Assembly: GCF_014640295.1 (NCBI RefSeq)
Contig: NZ_BMGR01000008.1
Coordinates: forward strand, 124,001-188,000
Direction of reading: 5' to 3'
Origin: Paenibacillus abyssi
GTDB taxonomy: Bacteria > Bacillota > Bacilli > Paenibacillales > Paenibacillaceae
Length of the DNA: 64,000 nucleotides
The notes below the pieces were generated by a model that saw nothing but the letters and a program-made list of their open reading frames with translations, had not been told where the DNA came from and ran no database searches. Shown here in pieces: positions 8,764 to 18,323 of this stretch (position 1 is the first letter of the stretch; each line of letters starts with the position of its first letter). The translations under genes were made by a program, and so were the position numbers.

Positions 8764-10278
8764 ATGGACAAATACATTCTGGCGATCGATCAAAGCACAT
8801 CGGGCACCAAGGCGCTTGTCGTTGACCGGTCCGGAAACGTTGTCGCCAAAAGCACGGCCGACCACACGCAATATTATCCCCGGGCCGGCTGGGTCGAGCA
8901 TGATCCTCTGGAAATTTACGAGAATGTCAACCGAACGTTGAAGAAAGCGCTGGAGCTGGCAGGGATCGAGGCAAGCGCGCTTGCCGCTGTGACGATCACC
9001 AATCAGCGGGAGACGGCTGTCCTGTGGGATAAAACCAATGGAAGGCCCGTTTACAATGCCATTGTGTGGCAGTGCCAACGGACGGCTGACCGGTGCGCGG
9101 ATTATAAGGCGGCAGGACATGAACCCGAGGTTCGAGCCCGGACCGGCCTGATGTTGGATCCGTATTTTTCAGCCGCCAAATGGGGTTGGATGCTGGAGCA
9201 TGCGGAAGGTGCGGGGCAATTGCTGGCCGAAGGAAAGCTGCTTGCCGGGACGGTCGACAGCTGGCTGCTGTGGAAGCTTACGGGCGGGAAGGTTCATGCT
9301 ACCGATTACACGAATGCAAGCCGAACCTCCCTATTCAACATTCATGCCCTCCATTGGGATGAAGAACTATGCCGTTTGTTCGGAGTGCCGCGCGAATTGC
9401 TTCCCGAGATCAAGTCATCTGACGAAGTATTCGGTTATACGGAAGCTCCGGAGCTGTTTGCAGAGCGGATTCCGATCTCCGGTATCATCGGCGATTCCCA
9501 AGCGGCATTGTACGGGCAGCTCTGCTTGGAGCCCGGTATGGCCAAAGCAACCTATGGTACGGGAACCTCGGTGCTTATGAACGTCGGGGAGAAACCGGCC
9601 CCTTCCGGGAATGGGCTTGTATCCGCCATTGCCTGGGGAAAGGGCGGAGAGGTTACCTATGCGCTGGAAGCCGTGATCCGCACATCAGGCGACAGCATCA
9701 AATGGGTCCGGGACAATTTGGGCCTGTTTACTTCCTTCGAAGAGATGGAGCGCCTGCTTGTGCAGGCGCCTGACAATGAGGGCGTCTATCTGGTTCCTGC
9801 TTTTGTCGGTCTTGGCGCGCCTTATTGGGATCCTTATGCCAGGGCCGCGATCACGGGCATGAACCGGGGTACCAATAAAGCGCATATTATCCGCGCCGCA
9901 TTGGAGAGCATCGCCTATCAGGTGCGTGATGCGGTGGAGCTGATGTTGTCGGAAACAGGCATTTGTTTGAAGGAGCTGCGCACTGACGGAGGAGCTTCCG
10001 ATAATGCAACCTTAATGCAATTTCAAGCGGACATGCTGAATCAAACGGTTGTCAAATCGGACATCGCAGAGCTTTCCGCCATGGGATCCGTATATATGGG
10101 CGGCCTCGGCGTCGGGTTCTGGGCCTCTATGGATGATATCACAGCACAGTCGAGATCCTTCCGCGTATATCATCCTTCAATCGATTCCGCGCAGCGGGAT
10201 CGGGACTATTCCGGCTGGAAACGGGCGGTTGCTTCGGTTCTAGTAAAAACGAATGATTCGGTGGAAATGGTTCGGTGA
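8764..10278 (+). CDS. FGGY-family carbohydrate kinase, glycerol kinase-like
   Basis: A 504-residue kinase. The phosphate-1 motif AIDQSTSGTKALVVD, ITNQRETAVLWDK, VWQCQRT, ATYGTGTSVLMNVG and ELRTDGGASDN match glycerol kinase/FGGY enzymes, which phosphorylate a sugar or polyol hydroxyl with ATP in the cytoplasm. It differs from housekeeping GlpK by lacking the usual GlpF/GlpD neighbours. Its place after an isomerase and a split transketolase points to a ketose substrate; D-apulose, whose branched end resembles glycerol, is a reasonable candidate. Glycerol kinase activity cannot be excluded from sequence alone. Confidence 0.88.
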   Translation: MDKYILAIDQSTSGTKALVVDRSGNVVAKSTADHTQYYPRAGWVEHDPLEIYENVNRTLKKALELAGIEASALAAVTITNQRETAVLWDKTNGRPVYNAIVWQCQRTADRCADYKAAGHEPEVRARTGLMLDPYFSAAKWGWMLEHAEGAGQLLAEGKLLAGTVDSWLLWKLTGGKVHATDYTNASRTSLFNIHALHWDEELCRLFGVPRELLPEIKSSDEVFGYTEAPELFAERIPISGIIGDSQAALYGQLCLEPGMAKATYGTGTSVLMNVGEKPAPSGNGLVSAIAWGKGGEVTYALEAVIRTSGDSIKWVRDNLGLFTSFEEMERLLVQAPDNEGVYLVPAFVGLGAPYWDPYARAAITGMNRGTNKAHIIRAALESIAYQVRDAVELMLSETGICLKELRTDGGASDNATLMQFQADMLNQTVVKSDIAELSAMGSVYMGGLGVGFWASMDDITAQSRSFRVYHPSIDSAQRDRDYSGWKRAVASVLVKTNDSVEMVR

Positions 10279-10387
10279 AAGCAGCGGAGCAAACACGCTG
10301 CCAACTGAATTGCTTAAATTCGCAATTAGCAGTTAGCAGTCGCAGCACAGATCGGAAGAAACGTTTATGATCAAGGAGGTAAAAATG

Positions 10388-12124
10388 ATGACGTTTACAG
10401 AACAGTCCAGGATCGGCGAGATCTGGAAAAATGAAGCGGCGCGTGAAGTGCTGCTGGACTATATTCCGGAATTATCAGACTTGCCGCATCTTTCCTTTAT
10501 ATTCAAGAATCACACCCTGCAGCGATATTCAGAGTATAATCAAACCATTGCATCGGAATGGCTGCCGGCAATCCTTGCAGAGCTGTCCAAAGTACCCCCA
10601 AGAGAAGCGGTGAGAACCGCAAGTGCTCCAGCGACAGATTATGAGGACGAATCAGTCGCGATCGGCTCTGCTGTTGCCCACGCACCGGAGCAAACGGAGA
10701 AATGGGGCGTTTTCGAGCTTGAACTCCAAGGCCCGAACCATGGCAACCCATTCGTTGATGTCGCCTTGAGCGCCGAATTCCGATGCGAAGGACGTACCCT
10801 GCAAACGCTGGGCTTTTACGATGGCGCTGGCGTATACCGTGTTCGATTCATGCCGGATGCCGAAGGGGAGTGGACGTACCGGACGCACAGCTCCGCCCGT
10901 TCGCTGGATCGCATCGAAGGAGGCTTCATCTGTACGAGTGCATCAGAGGGGAATCATGGTCCGGTACGTGTGAAAAATACGTACCATTTTGCCTATGAAG
11001 ACGGGAGCCCGTACATTCCAGTCGGCACAACCTGTTATGCGTGGACGCATCAGGGGGATGCGCTGGAAGAGGAAACGCTGGAGTCGCTTAAAGCGTCGCC
11101 GTTCAATAAAATGCGCATGTGTGTGTTTCCAAAGTCATATCTGTTCAACTTGAACGAGCCAATCTACAACGCATTTGAAGGCTCTATGGAGGACGGATGG
11201 GACTTTGAGCGATTTAATCCGGCGTTTTTCAGGCATCTGGAAAATCGGATTGCCGATCTTGGCGCACTGGGCATCGAAGCCGACCTGATCCTGTTTCACC
11301 CGTATGACCGATGGGGGTATGCGGAGATGGACGAGGCGTCCGACGACCGGTATTTGCGCTACATTGTCGCACGACTGTCGGCGTACCGAAATGTCTGGTG
11401 GTCGCTGGCTAATGAGTATGATCTGATGTGGGCCAAGGAGCCGGAGGATTGGGAGCGTTATGCGCAGATTGTAACCTCCAATGATCCTGTTCATCATCTG
11501 ATCTCCAATCATAACTGTTTCGCCTTCTATGATTTTAGCAAGCCTTGGGTGACGCACTGCAGCATTCAGCGAGTCGACGTCTACAAAACCTCGGAAGCAA
11601 CGAATGAGTGGCGGGAGAAATGGAAGAAGCCGATTGTCATCGACGAGTGTGCGTATGAAGGCGATATCGACCAAGGCTGGGGCAACATTACTGGGGAAGA
11701 GATGACCCGCCGGTTCTGGGAAGGTGCGGTCAGAGGCGGTTATGTCGGACATGGCGAGACGTACTTGAATCCCGAAGAAATTTTATGGTGGTCTAAAGGC
11801 GGCAAGCTGCACGGCAGCAGTCCGGCGCGGATCGCATTCCTGCGGACCATCATGGAAGAAGGGCCAGCAGACGGACTCAATCCGCTGCCTTCCGATTGGG
11901 ATGTACCGCGCGCGGGTATTGCGGACGAATATTATTTGTACTATTTCGGCTTTAACCAGCCAAGATTCAGAGATTTCCGCCTGAAGCCGGGAGTCCGTTA
12001 CAAGGTGGACGTCATCGATACATGGAACATGACCGTAGTGGAGCAAGATGGCATCTACGAAGGGGAATTCCGGATCGAACTTCCCGGCAGACAATATATG
12101 GCTGTTAGAATGAGGAAGTTATAA
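10388..12124 (+). CDS. DUF5060/DUF4038-type glycoside hydrolase with extra N-terminal helical domain
   Basis: About 578 residues. An ATG at 10385 or 10388 follows AAGGAGG better than the upstream ATG at 10367. Residues 1 to about 70 form a small helical domain (IGEIWKNEAAREVLLDYIPE) of a kind I associate with termini of Firmicute glycosidases. Then comes a beta-sandwich of DUF5060 type (residues about 100-200), a TIM-barrel hydrolase domain (about 210-480) and a C-terminal beta domain of DUF5605 type. Candidate catalytic acids are E in SLANEYD and E in IVIDECAYEGD. There is no signal peptide, so it acts inside the cell on imported oligosaccharides. DUF4038 relatives include GH140 apiosidases. 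It shares its architecture with the gene at 15374. Confidence 0.85.
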   Translation: MTFTEQSRIGEIWKNEAAREVLLDYIPELSDLPHLSFIFKNHTLQRYSEYNQTIASEWLPAILAELSKVPPREAVRTASAPATDYEDESVAIGSAVAHAPEQTEKWGVFELELQGPNHGNPFVDVALSAEFRCEGRTLQTLGFYDGAGVYRVRFMPDAEGEWTYRTHSSARSLDRIEGGFICTSASEGNHGPVRVKNTYHFAYEDGSPYIPVGTTCYAWTHQGDALEEETLESLKASPFNKMRMCVFPKSYLFNLNEPIYNAFEGSMEDGWDFERFNPAFFRHLENRIADLGALGIEADLILFHPYDRWGYAEMDEASDDRYLRYIVARLSAYRNVWWSLANEYDLMWAKEPEDWERYAQIVTSNDPVHHLISNHNCFAFYDFSKPWVTHCSIQRVDVYKTSEATNEWREKWKKPIVIDECAYEGDIDQGWGNITGEEMTRRFWEGAVRGGYVGHGETYLNPEEILWWSKGGKLHGSSPARIAFLRTIMEEGPADGLNPLPSDWDVPRAGIADEYYLYYFGFNQPRFRDFRLKPGVRYKVDVIDTWNMTVVEQDGIYEGEFRIELPGRQYMAVRMRKL

Positions 12125-12145
12125 CAAATAAACCTATGGATTCAG

Positions 12146-12190
12146 ATAAATCTCAATCAGCGGTATCCCCGCCCTGATTGAGATTTATTT
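12146..12190. terminator. Intrinsic terminator after the sugar operon
   Basis: A perfect 14-bp stem (TAAATCTCAATCAG at 12147-12160 with its complement at 12174-12187) sits between the hydrolase and the histidine kinase gene. The arms are AT-rich on the outside, giving T-rich tails in both directions. Confidence 0.8.
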
Positions 12191-12213
12191 GGCTATTAGA
12201 GTGAGGTGCCGTC

Positions 12214-14022
12214 ATGTCAAAATGGAAAAATACACGCTTCCAAACGAAGTTGTTTTCCATTTTCATTCTTTTGAGTATTATCCCAGCTCTTCTAATCGGA
12301 ACCACCGCTTACCAGAAATCGTCCGAAATGCTTCATGAGCAGACGACACAAGATCTAAGTGTTATCCTCGCCCAGTTAAACAGTTCAATCGAACGTCAAA
12401 TCAGCGATTTCGACCGATTCTCCATGCTCCCCTATTATTTGCCGGATATTTTCAGCTTTCTGAATCAGCCCTTTGTTGCGCCGGAGAACTGGAGCACATC
12501 AGAAATCAACGCCCAAAAAACGATGGTGAGGCTGATGAGCGCTTATCCCTCTATTAATTCCTCCATTAACGGCCTGATGATCTATGGCATGAACGGATCG
12601 ATTAACGGGTACCGGCTTAGCGGAGATCTCGGCATCAATCTGGCTGCCAATGTAAAGGAAGAGCTGTGGTACAAGGAAGTATTGGCCGAGCAAGGCGGCT
12701 TTGTTATCACCGGTGTTGAAGATGTCCGTCAGTTCACCGGCGCCCCCTTTAACTCCATCATCGGTGCGCGGTTATTAATGGATGATAATTATGAACCGCT
12801 GGGTGTGATTGCGATCTTTATCTCCCCTGAATTTATTCCGAAGTTCGTCCGCTCGTTGAAGCTGCCCAATTTCCAGGTCACCGTACTGGATCGGGACCGC
12901 AGGCTTATCTATGCTTCCGATCCAAAGCTGGCTGAGCAGCAGCAAGCAATCGGCATGGATCAAAAAAAGGGGAGCTGGGAAACAGAGGTTTCGGAGGATA
13001 ACGGCAAAAAAACATTTAGCGGTGTTTTTTTGGAAAGTAACTATTTGGAATGGAAGATCTATATGGGTGTGGACCGCGATGTCATGCTGCAGGGAAGCCG
13101 CTCCATTCGTAATTTCACGTTTATTATTGTTATTGCCGTCGGCATCGCCGCCGCTGCGGTTTCCTGGCTGCTTGCAAGAGGGCTGTCAAAACCGATCTAT
13201 AGACTGATCCGTTCGATGCGCGAGGTGGAGCGGGGGAAGTTTTCCGTGCCCGTCTCGTTTGAGCGCGAAGATGAGATCGGCCGGCTCGAAAGCAGCTATG
13301 GCAGAATGGTTCAGCGGCTGGATGAGTTGATTTATTCGATCGAAGAAAAAGAACGGCAGAAACGGCATGCGGAGTTATACGCGCTGCGCGCGCGGATCCA
13401 ACCGCATTTTTTGTACAATACGTTAAATTCCATTCGCATGCTTGCTATTTTGCAGCAATCCTCCCAGATCGCTAAGCTGATTCAATCGCTGAACAAGCTG
13501 CTGCACGCGAACATGAAGCTGGATACCGAACTGGTTTCTCTGGCGGATGAAATCCGGCTGCTGAAGGAATATGCCGCCTTGATGGATTTAAGATATACGA
13601 ATGTTTTCGAGATGACCTGGCATATTCCGGAGCGGGTTAAACATGCAGGAGTTCCTCCCATGCTGCTGCAGCCACTAATCGAAAATGCCATTTTTCATGG
13701 GGCGAAGGGATTGGAAAGAAAGCTGCGCATTGCCGTTGAGGCCAGGCTGGAGGATGCGGGATGCGCCCTTGAGATCGTGATCAGGGATGATGGTTCAGGG
13801 CTGCCGGACGGCGTTGAACAACTTCTGAATCAACCAAGCAGCGATTCCGATTCCGACAATATCGGCTTGCGGAACGTGCAGGATCGAATCCGTCTGCGGT
13901 TCGGCGATGAGTATGGTATGGCGCTAAAACGAATCGACGGACAAACGGTAGTTAAACTTAAGATGCCTTATCGAATGCTGGACAAGGAGGCGGACAGGAA
14001 TGTGGAATCTGCTGGTGGTTGA
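12214..14022 (+). CDS. YesM-family membrane sensor histidine kinase
   Basis: A 602-residue kinase. A membrane helix lies near residues 12-32, followed by an extracytoplasmic dCache-like region to about 295, a second helix (about 302-322) and a HAMP domain. The His_kinase domain has the phosphoacceptor in RIQPHFLYNTLNSIRML and an ATPase domain with LLQPLIENAIFHG and DDGSGLPDG. It overlaps the response regulator by 23 bp. Pairs of this kind control neighbouring carbohydrate ABC importers in Paenibacillus and Bacillus, so the adjacent importer and hydrolase are the probable targets. The extracellular signal is unknown. Confidence 0.93.
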   Translation: MSKWKNTRFQTKLFSIFILLSIIPALLIGTTAYQKSSEMLHEQTTQDLSVILAQLNSSIERQISDFDRFSMLPYYLPDIFSFLNQPFVAPENWSTSEINAQKTMVRLMSAYPSINSSINGLMIYGMNGSINGYRLSGDLGINLAANVKEELWYKEVLAEQGGFVITGVEDVRQFTGAPFNSIIGARLLMDDNYEPLGVIAIFISPEFIPKFVRSLKLPNFQVTVLDRDRRLIYASDPKLAEQQQAIGMDQKKGSWETEVSEDNGKKTFSGVFLESNYLEWKIYMGVDRDVMLQGSRSIRNFTFIIVIAVGIAAAAVSWLLARGLSKPIYRLIRSMREVERGKFSVPVSFEREDEIGRLESSYGRMVQRLDELIYSIEEKERQKRHAELYALRARIQPHFLYNTLNSIRMLAILQQSSQIAKLIQSLNKLLHANMKLDTELVSLADEIRLLKEYAALMDLRYTNVFEMTWHIPERVKHAGVPPMLLQPLIENAIFHGAKGLERKLRIAVEARLEDAGCALEIVIRDDGSGLPDGVEQLLNQPSSDSDSDNIGLRNVQDRIRLRFGDEYGMALKRIDGQTVVKLKMPYRMLDKEADRNVESAGG

Positions 14023-15175
14023 GGATGAGTCAATTGTGAGGATCGGGCTGCGTTACATGATCCATTGGGAAAGCAGCGGCGTCTGCTGGAAGGCGGAAGC
14101 CTCGAACGGGGAAGAAGCGCTGGAGATCGTGGAAAAGGAAGACATTCATATCGTCATCACAGATATCCGAATGCCCGGGATGGATGGGCTTGAATTTGCC
14201 AAACAAATCAAGCGGCGCCATCCTGGTGTGCAAATTATATTTCTGAGCAGCTACGATAACTTTTCTTATGCCAAGGAAGCGATTCGCATCGGTGCGGTTG
14301 ATTATTTGCATAAACCGACAATGGATGAAGAAGAGATCGCCGTTACGCTGCGCAAGGCGGTAGCGCTGCTGGAGGAGACGCATGCGGATAAGCAAAACTT
14401 CACGGAAGAGGAGAAAAATAGCCTGTATCTCTCCCTTCTTGATGAATATACGTTTCCCGACAATCCCCGTATTCCCGAACTGGAGAGTGAGGATTTTGAA
14501 TCGGGCTACTGGCTGACTGTCTTTCGAAAAAGAGATGATGCGGCTCAGGTGAGCGGGGATTCAGACAATTTGCGGTTTTTGTCCATTCAATATTTAATCG
14601 ATGAATTGGTAACGAAGAACTGGGGAGGCCTCGTGTTTCACCGCAATTACCGGGAAATCTTATGGATTGCGCCGGCGGCGAAAGCAGGAGAGACCGGGAT
14701 GCCGGAAAGACATAAATATTTAGACAGCTTGCGGCAGAAGGTGCTGGAGCTGCTGAATGTGGCGCTTATTTATTCGGCCAGCCCGACGTATGGACAGTTG
14801 AACCAGCTGCCAAGCGCCTATATGGACGCACTTCTTCAATTTCCGATCAATGAACAGAGCGATAATTTTATCGTGCGCAAATCAAAAGAATTTGTGGATA
14901 ATCATCTGCTTGAGGATATAACGCTCACCAAAGTAGCTGATGCGCTGCATATTAGCCCAGGTTATTTAAGCCGGGTATTTTTAAAGGAAATCGGAGAAAA
15001 TTTCTCGGAATATGTCATACGCAACAAGATTGAATACGCCCAAAAGCTGCTGCGGGGGACGAACCGGAAAATCTATGAGATTTCCGATGAGATTGGATAT
15101 ACGAACCCCCATTATTTTAGCAAGCTGTTTAAAGAACGTGTCGGCGTTACGCCGATGGAATACCGCAATCAATGA
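14000..15175 (+). CDS. YesN-family response regulator with AraC helix-turn-helix
   Basis: A 391-residue regulator. The receiver domain (about 1-120) has D in VITDIRMPGMDGLEF and the conserved K in YLHKP. A poorly conserved middle region follows, then a C-terminal AraC-type double helix-turn-helix (LTKVADALHISPGYLSRVFLKEIGENFSEY ... IYEISDEIGYTNPHYFSKLFK). It forms a two-component system with the overlapping kinase. Likely targets are the hydrolase and ABC genes immediately downstream (inference). Confidence 0.93.
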   Translation: MWNLLVVEDESIVRIGLRYMIHWESSGVCWKAEASNGEEALEIVEKEDIHIVITDIRMPGMDGLEFAKQIKRRHPGVQIIFLSSYDNFSYAKEAIRIGAVDYLHKPTMDEEEIAVTLRKAVALLEETHADKQNFTEEEKNSLYLSLLDEYTFPDNPRIPELESEDFESGYWLTVFRKRDDAAQVSGDSDNLRFLSIQYLIDELVTKNWGGLVFHRNYREILWIAPAAKAGETGMPERHKYLDSLRQKVLELLNVALIYSASPTYGQLNQLPSAYMDALLQFPINEQSDNFIVRKSKEFVDNHLLEDITLTKVADALHISPGYLSRVFLKEIGENFSEYVIRNKIEYAQKLLRGTNRKIYEISDEIGYTNPHYFSKLFKERVGVTPMEYRNQ

Positions 15176-15373
15176 CCGGCCAATCTATTCATTTCATGAC
15201 CGGGAACAAAAAAACATAGGAAAGATCAAAGATCATCTAGTTACAGGTGCCCTGCCTCTTGTTTGGGCTAAAAAAGCGGCAAATTAGCGCACAAAAGAGC
15301 AGGTTTAGCTTCTACGAAATGTTGGCCTTCAGCCTTACAATAAATTCATAATGAAAAGGAAGGGATTTCAACC

Positions 15374-16864
15374 ATGACGCAAGCATTGGAAAACACATTT
15401 GAAACGGAGCGCTGGGGAAGATTTGAGTTTCGCGCAAAGGGTCCAAGCGGCGGAAATCCATTTACAGATGTACAGTTTTCGGCGCGTTTCCGCGATCGCC
15501 ATCGTGTGGTGGAGGTGGACGGATTTTATGACGGGGCCGGGGAATACGGCGTCCGATTTATGCCGGATACGCTGGGCCATTGGTCTTTTGAAACCGTAAG
15601 CAACGTGCCGGAATTAACCGGGTTGAAAGGGACACTGGAAGTTGTGGCACCGGCGCCGGGAAACCGCGGACCCGTCAGGGTGGATCAGGTTTACCATTTT
15701 GCCTACGAGGATGGAACGCCGTTCTATCCGGTCGGAACGACCTGTTATGTCTGGAATCACCAGGGAGCAGAACGGGAAGAACAGACGCTGCAAAGCCTAA
15801 GCCAATCGCCTTTCAATATAATCAGAATGTGCGTGTTTCCCAAGCATTATGATTACAACCACAATGAGCCCGGGCATTATGCGTTTGAAGGCTCGCTGGA
15901 GAAGGGATGGGATTTCGCCCGTTTTAATCCGGCTTACTGGGCGCACTTGGAGCGCCGCATTCAAGATTTGCAAGACCTCGGAATAGAGGCCGACCTCATC
16001 TTGTTTCACCCTTATGACCGCTGGGGATTTTCTGCAATGAGCCGGGAGACGGATGATTTGTATCTGCGTTACGCAATGGCGCGGCTGTCGTCGTTCCGGA
16101 ATATTTGGTGGTCTTTGGCCAACGAATATGACCTGATGGCAGAGAAAACGATGCAGGATTGGGACCGCTACTTCCGTATTATTCAAGCGTTTGACCCGTA
16201 TCAGCATCTGCGTTCGATTCATAACTGGCACAGCCCGGAGATCCATTATCGCAGCAACCGGCATTGGTACGATCACGGAAAGCCATGGGTTACCCATGCG
16301 AGCATTCAGCATGCTGACCTGCATTTCGTGACGGAGTGGCGGGAACAGTTCCGCAAGCCGGTCGTGGTGGACGAATGCCGGTATGAAGGCAACTTGAATC
16401 ACGGGTGGGGCAACATTACCGCGGAAAGAATGGTGGAATGCTTCTGGGAAGGCATGGCCCAAGGGGGATATGTGACCCACGGTGAAACCTTCGTGCATCC
16501 GGAAGACATCATCTGGTGGTCTCATGGGGGAACGCTCCACGGGGAAAGCCCGGAAAGGATCCAGTTTCTTCACAACATCATGCAGGAGGGTCCGCAGCTT
16601 GGACCGACCGGGATCAACTTCAAGTGGGACGCTGCCGCCGGCGGTGTGGATTCCGAATATTATCTCGTCTATTTTGGCACAAGCCGGCCGGCATTCCGTG
16701 TGCTGCCACTTCCCGAGGGAGTAAGGTTCAGCATCGATTTGATCGATACATGGAACATGACGATCACACCATTGGAAGGCCAGTTTGAAGGGACCTGCCG
16801 GGTTGAAATGCCGGGCAAGCCTTATCAAGCTTTAAGAATTACTAAAGTTAAAACAGGGGGATAA
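15374..16864 (+). CDS. DUF5060/DUF4038-type glycoside hydrolase
   Basis: A 496-residue paralogue of the protein at 10388, without the N-terminal helical extension. It has the same order: DUF5060-type beta domain (about 10-105), TIM-barrel catalytic domain (about 115-400) and DUF5605-type C-terminal beta domain. Matching motifs include FAYEDGTPFYPVGTTCY, LILFHPYDRWGF, SLANEYD and VVVDECRYEGN. The two Glu in the last two motifs are the likely acid/base and nucleophile. No signal peptide, so a cytoplasmic enzyme. It is 5 bp upstream of the solute-binding protein gene, linking it to imported sugar. A 198-bp gap upstream shows no clear promoter to me. Confidence 0.85.
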   Translation: MTQALENTFETERWGRFEFRAKGPSGGNPFTDVQFSARFRDRHRVVEVDGFYDGAGEYGVRFMPDTLGHWSFETVSNVPELTGLKGTLEVVAPAPGNRGPVRVDQVYHFAYEDGTPFYPVGTTCYVWNHQGAEREEQTLQSLSQSPFNIIRMCVFPKHYDYNHNEPGHYAFEGSLEKGWDFARFNPAYWAHLERRIQDLQDLGIEADLILFHPYDRWGFSAMSRETDDLYLRYAMARLSSFRNIWWSLANEYDLMAEKTMQDWDRYFRIIQAFDPYQHLRSIHNWHSPEIHYRSNRHWYDHGKPWVTHASIQHADLHFVTEWREQFRKPVVVDECRYEGNLNHGWGNITAERMVECFWEGMAQGGYVTHGETFVHPEDIIWWSHGGTLHGESPERIQFLHNIMQEGPQLGPTGINFKWDAAAGGVDSEYYLVYFGTSRPAFRVLPLPEGVRFSIDLIDTWNMTITPLEGQFEGTCRVEMPGKPYQALRITKVKTGG

Positions 16865-16869
16865 AGAGA

Positions 16870-18168
16870 ATGAAAAAATGGATGTCGGTATGGTTGAGTA
16901 TTCTGATTGCAACCGCGATAGTTGCCGGTTGTTCTTCAGGTAACGGCGGCAGCAGCAATGGCAATGTCTCCAGTAACGGCGGACAGCAGGGCGCAGGGGA
17001 AGCTGCGGCAGAGAATGTAACGGTCTCGCTCTGGATTCTGAATGACCATGCTTGGATCGATGGTGCGGTTGAGGATTTTAAACAAGAAAACCCGAACATT
17101 AACGTGGAAGTCAGCAAGTACGGCGTAGATCCGCTTAAAGAGGCGTTGAAAGTGGCCGCGAATTCCAAAACGTTGCCGAACATGTGGTTTACATGGGGCG
17201 GTTCGCTCGGCTCTTTCTATGCCGAGAATGGATTGACCGCGGATTTGACGCAGATCGCAGCAGACCACAACTGGTCCGAAATATACAATCAAGCAGCCAT
17301 TGACATGTCAACCTATGACGGCAAAGTATCCGGCATTCCGTACCATCTGAATGCGGTGGATATGTGGTATTCCAAGCAGGTATACGAAGAGCTGAATCTC
17401 AGCGCTCCGGCTACATTTGAAGAGTTTGAGGCACAGCTGCAAACGATCAAAGACGGCGGGTTCATTCCGTTGGCATTGGGAGGCAAAAACGGCTGGCATA
17501 TCATGCGTTTGACGGAGCAGTTGCTGGAGCACTTTGCAGGCCCTGAATTGCATGATCAGTTGAACAGCCTGAGCGCATCCTGGAACGACCCAGCGGTTGT
17601 CCAAACGTTTGAGAAAATCAAGGAGTACACCGATAAAGAATATTTCCCTAAGGGCCATGTTGCGCTGGATCAGGCAGAAGCCATTAACACCTTCTATCCG
17701 GGTCAAGCAGCCTTGACCATTGAGGGCACATGGTTGGACCGCTCAATAAATACCGGAGGCTTTAGCACGGATGATTATAATGTCTTTAAGTTCCCGACCG
17801 AGAGAGTGTCTGTGTTCGCGGAGATGTTCCAGATTAACGGCGCATTGGACCAAGCGGCAATGGATGCAACTGTGAAATTAGGCGAGTATATAACGAGTCT
17901 TGAAGTCGTCAACAAATATATCGATACGTACGGCACGCCGGCAACGTTGAATGTCACATTCACGGATAATACGCCGCATGTGAAGCCGCTTCTCGATATG
18001 GCGACAAACGGAGGATTTCTGATTACGGATCAAGCTCTGCCGCAGGAAGTTGTGCAAAAACTGTTTGAAGCGCAGGATAAAGTGGCATTGGGCGAATGGA
18101 CGCCGCAGCAGGCCGCTGAAGAGATGGACAAAGCGGTTAATGATTATAAAAGCAAAAATAACGGTTAA
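16870..18168 (+). CDS. Carbohydrate ABC transporter solute-binding lipoprotein
   Basis: A 432-residue extracellular binding protein. The lipoprotein signal (about 1-20) ends in a VAGC lipobox, followed by a Gly/Ser/Asn-rich linker. The mature part is a UgpB/MalE-type (CUT1) fold: VSLWILNDHAWIDGAVEDF, GIPYHLNAVDMWYSKQVYEEL, FYPGQAALTIEGTW. It delivers a sugar or oligosaccharide to the two permeases downstream. No ATPase gene is present in the locus, so a shared MsmX-type ATPase is presumably used. Confidence 0.92.
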   Translation: MKKWMSVWLSILIATAIVAGCSSGNGGSSNGNVSSNGGQQGAGEAAAENVTVSLWILNDHAWIDGAVEDFKQENPNINVEVSKYGVDPLKEALKVAANSKTLPNMWFTWGGSLGSFYAENGLTADLTQIAADHNWSEIYNQAAIDMSTYDGKVSGIPYHLNAVDMWYSKQVYEELNLSAPATFEEFEAQLQTIKDGGFIPLALGGKNGWHIMRLTEQLLEHFAGPELHDQLNSLSASWNDPAVVQTFEKIKEYTDKEYFPKGHVALDQAEAINTFYPGQAALTIEGTWLDRSINTGGFSTDDYNVFKFPTERVSVFAEMFQINGALDQAAMDATVKLGEYITSLEVVNKYIDTYGTPATLNVTFTDNTPHVKPLLDMATNGGFLITDQALPQEVVQKLFEAQDKVALGEWTPQQAAEEMDKAVNDYKSKNNG

Positions 18169-18178
18169 CATCAAGACT

Positions 18179-18302
18179 GGATAACCAGGGATGAAGCGAA
18201 AGCGGTGAGCTGTAGTTCGGCTCGCCGCGATCCAGCGCCGCAGCGCACGCCTCCGGGAGGATGCGTGCGCTGCCCAAATCGGCGACCGCTCTATCCCTTA
18301 TC
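18179..18302 (+). other. Intergenic structured RNA element between binding protein and permease
   Basis: The 155-bp gap can fold into a three-way junction. The outer stem pairs GATAACCAGGGATGAAGCG with CGCTCTATCCCTTATC. One arm is GCGGTGAGC with GCTCGCCGC, and a strong arm pairs GCAGCGCACGC (18240-18250) with GCGTGCGCTGC (18262-18272). It ends just before the permease ribosome binding site. Likely effect: stabilises the upstream message or limits read-through, giving more binding protein than permease (inference). Confidence 0.6.
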
Positions 18303-18323
18303 ATCCAAGAGGAGGAAATGCGA

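Noticed and set aside
5512-10278. Sulfoquinovose degradation by the sulfo-transketolase route (fucose-isomerase-like enzyme plus split transketolase).
   Set aside because: An FGGY kinase is in the operon, which that route does not need, and no sulfoquinovosidase, sulfoerythrose isomerase or sulfoacetaldehyde enzyme is nearby. Kept only as an alternative.
15797-16828. A 343-residue minus-strand open frame.
   Set aside because: Antisense shadow of the DUF5060-type hydrolase; composition is His/Arg/Pro-rich as expected for an artefact.
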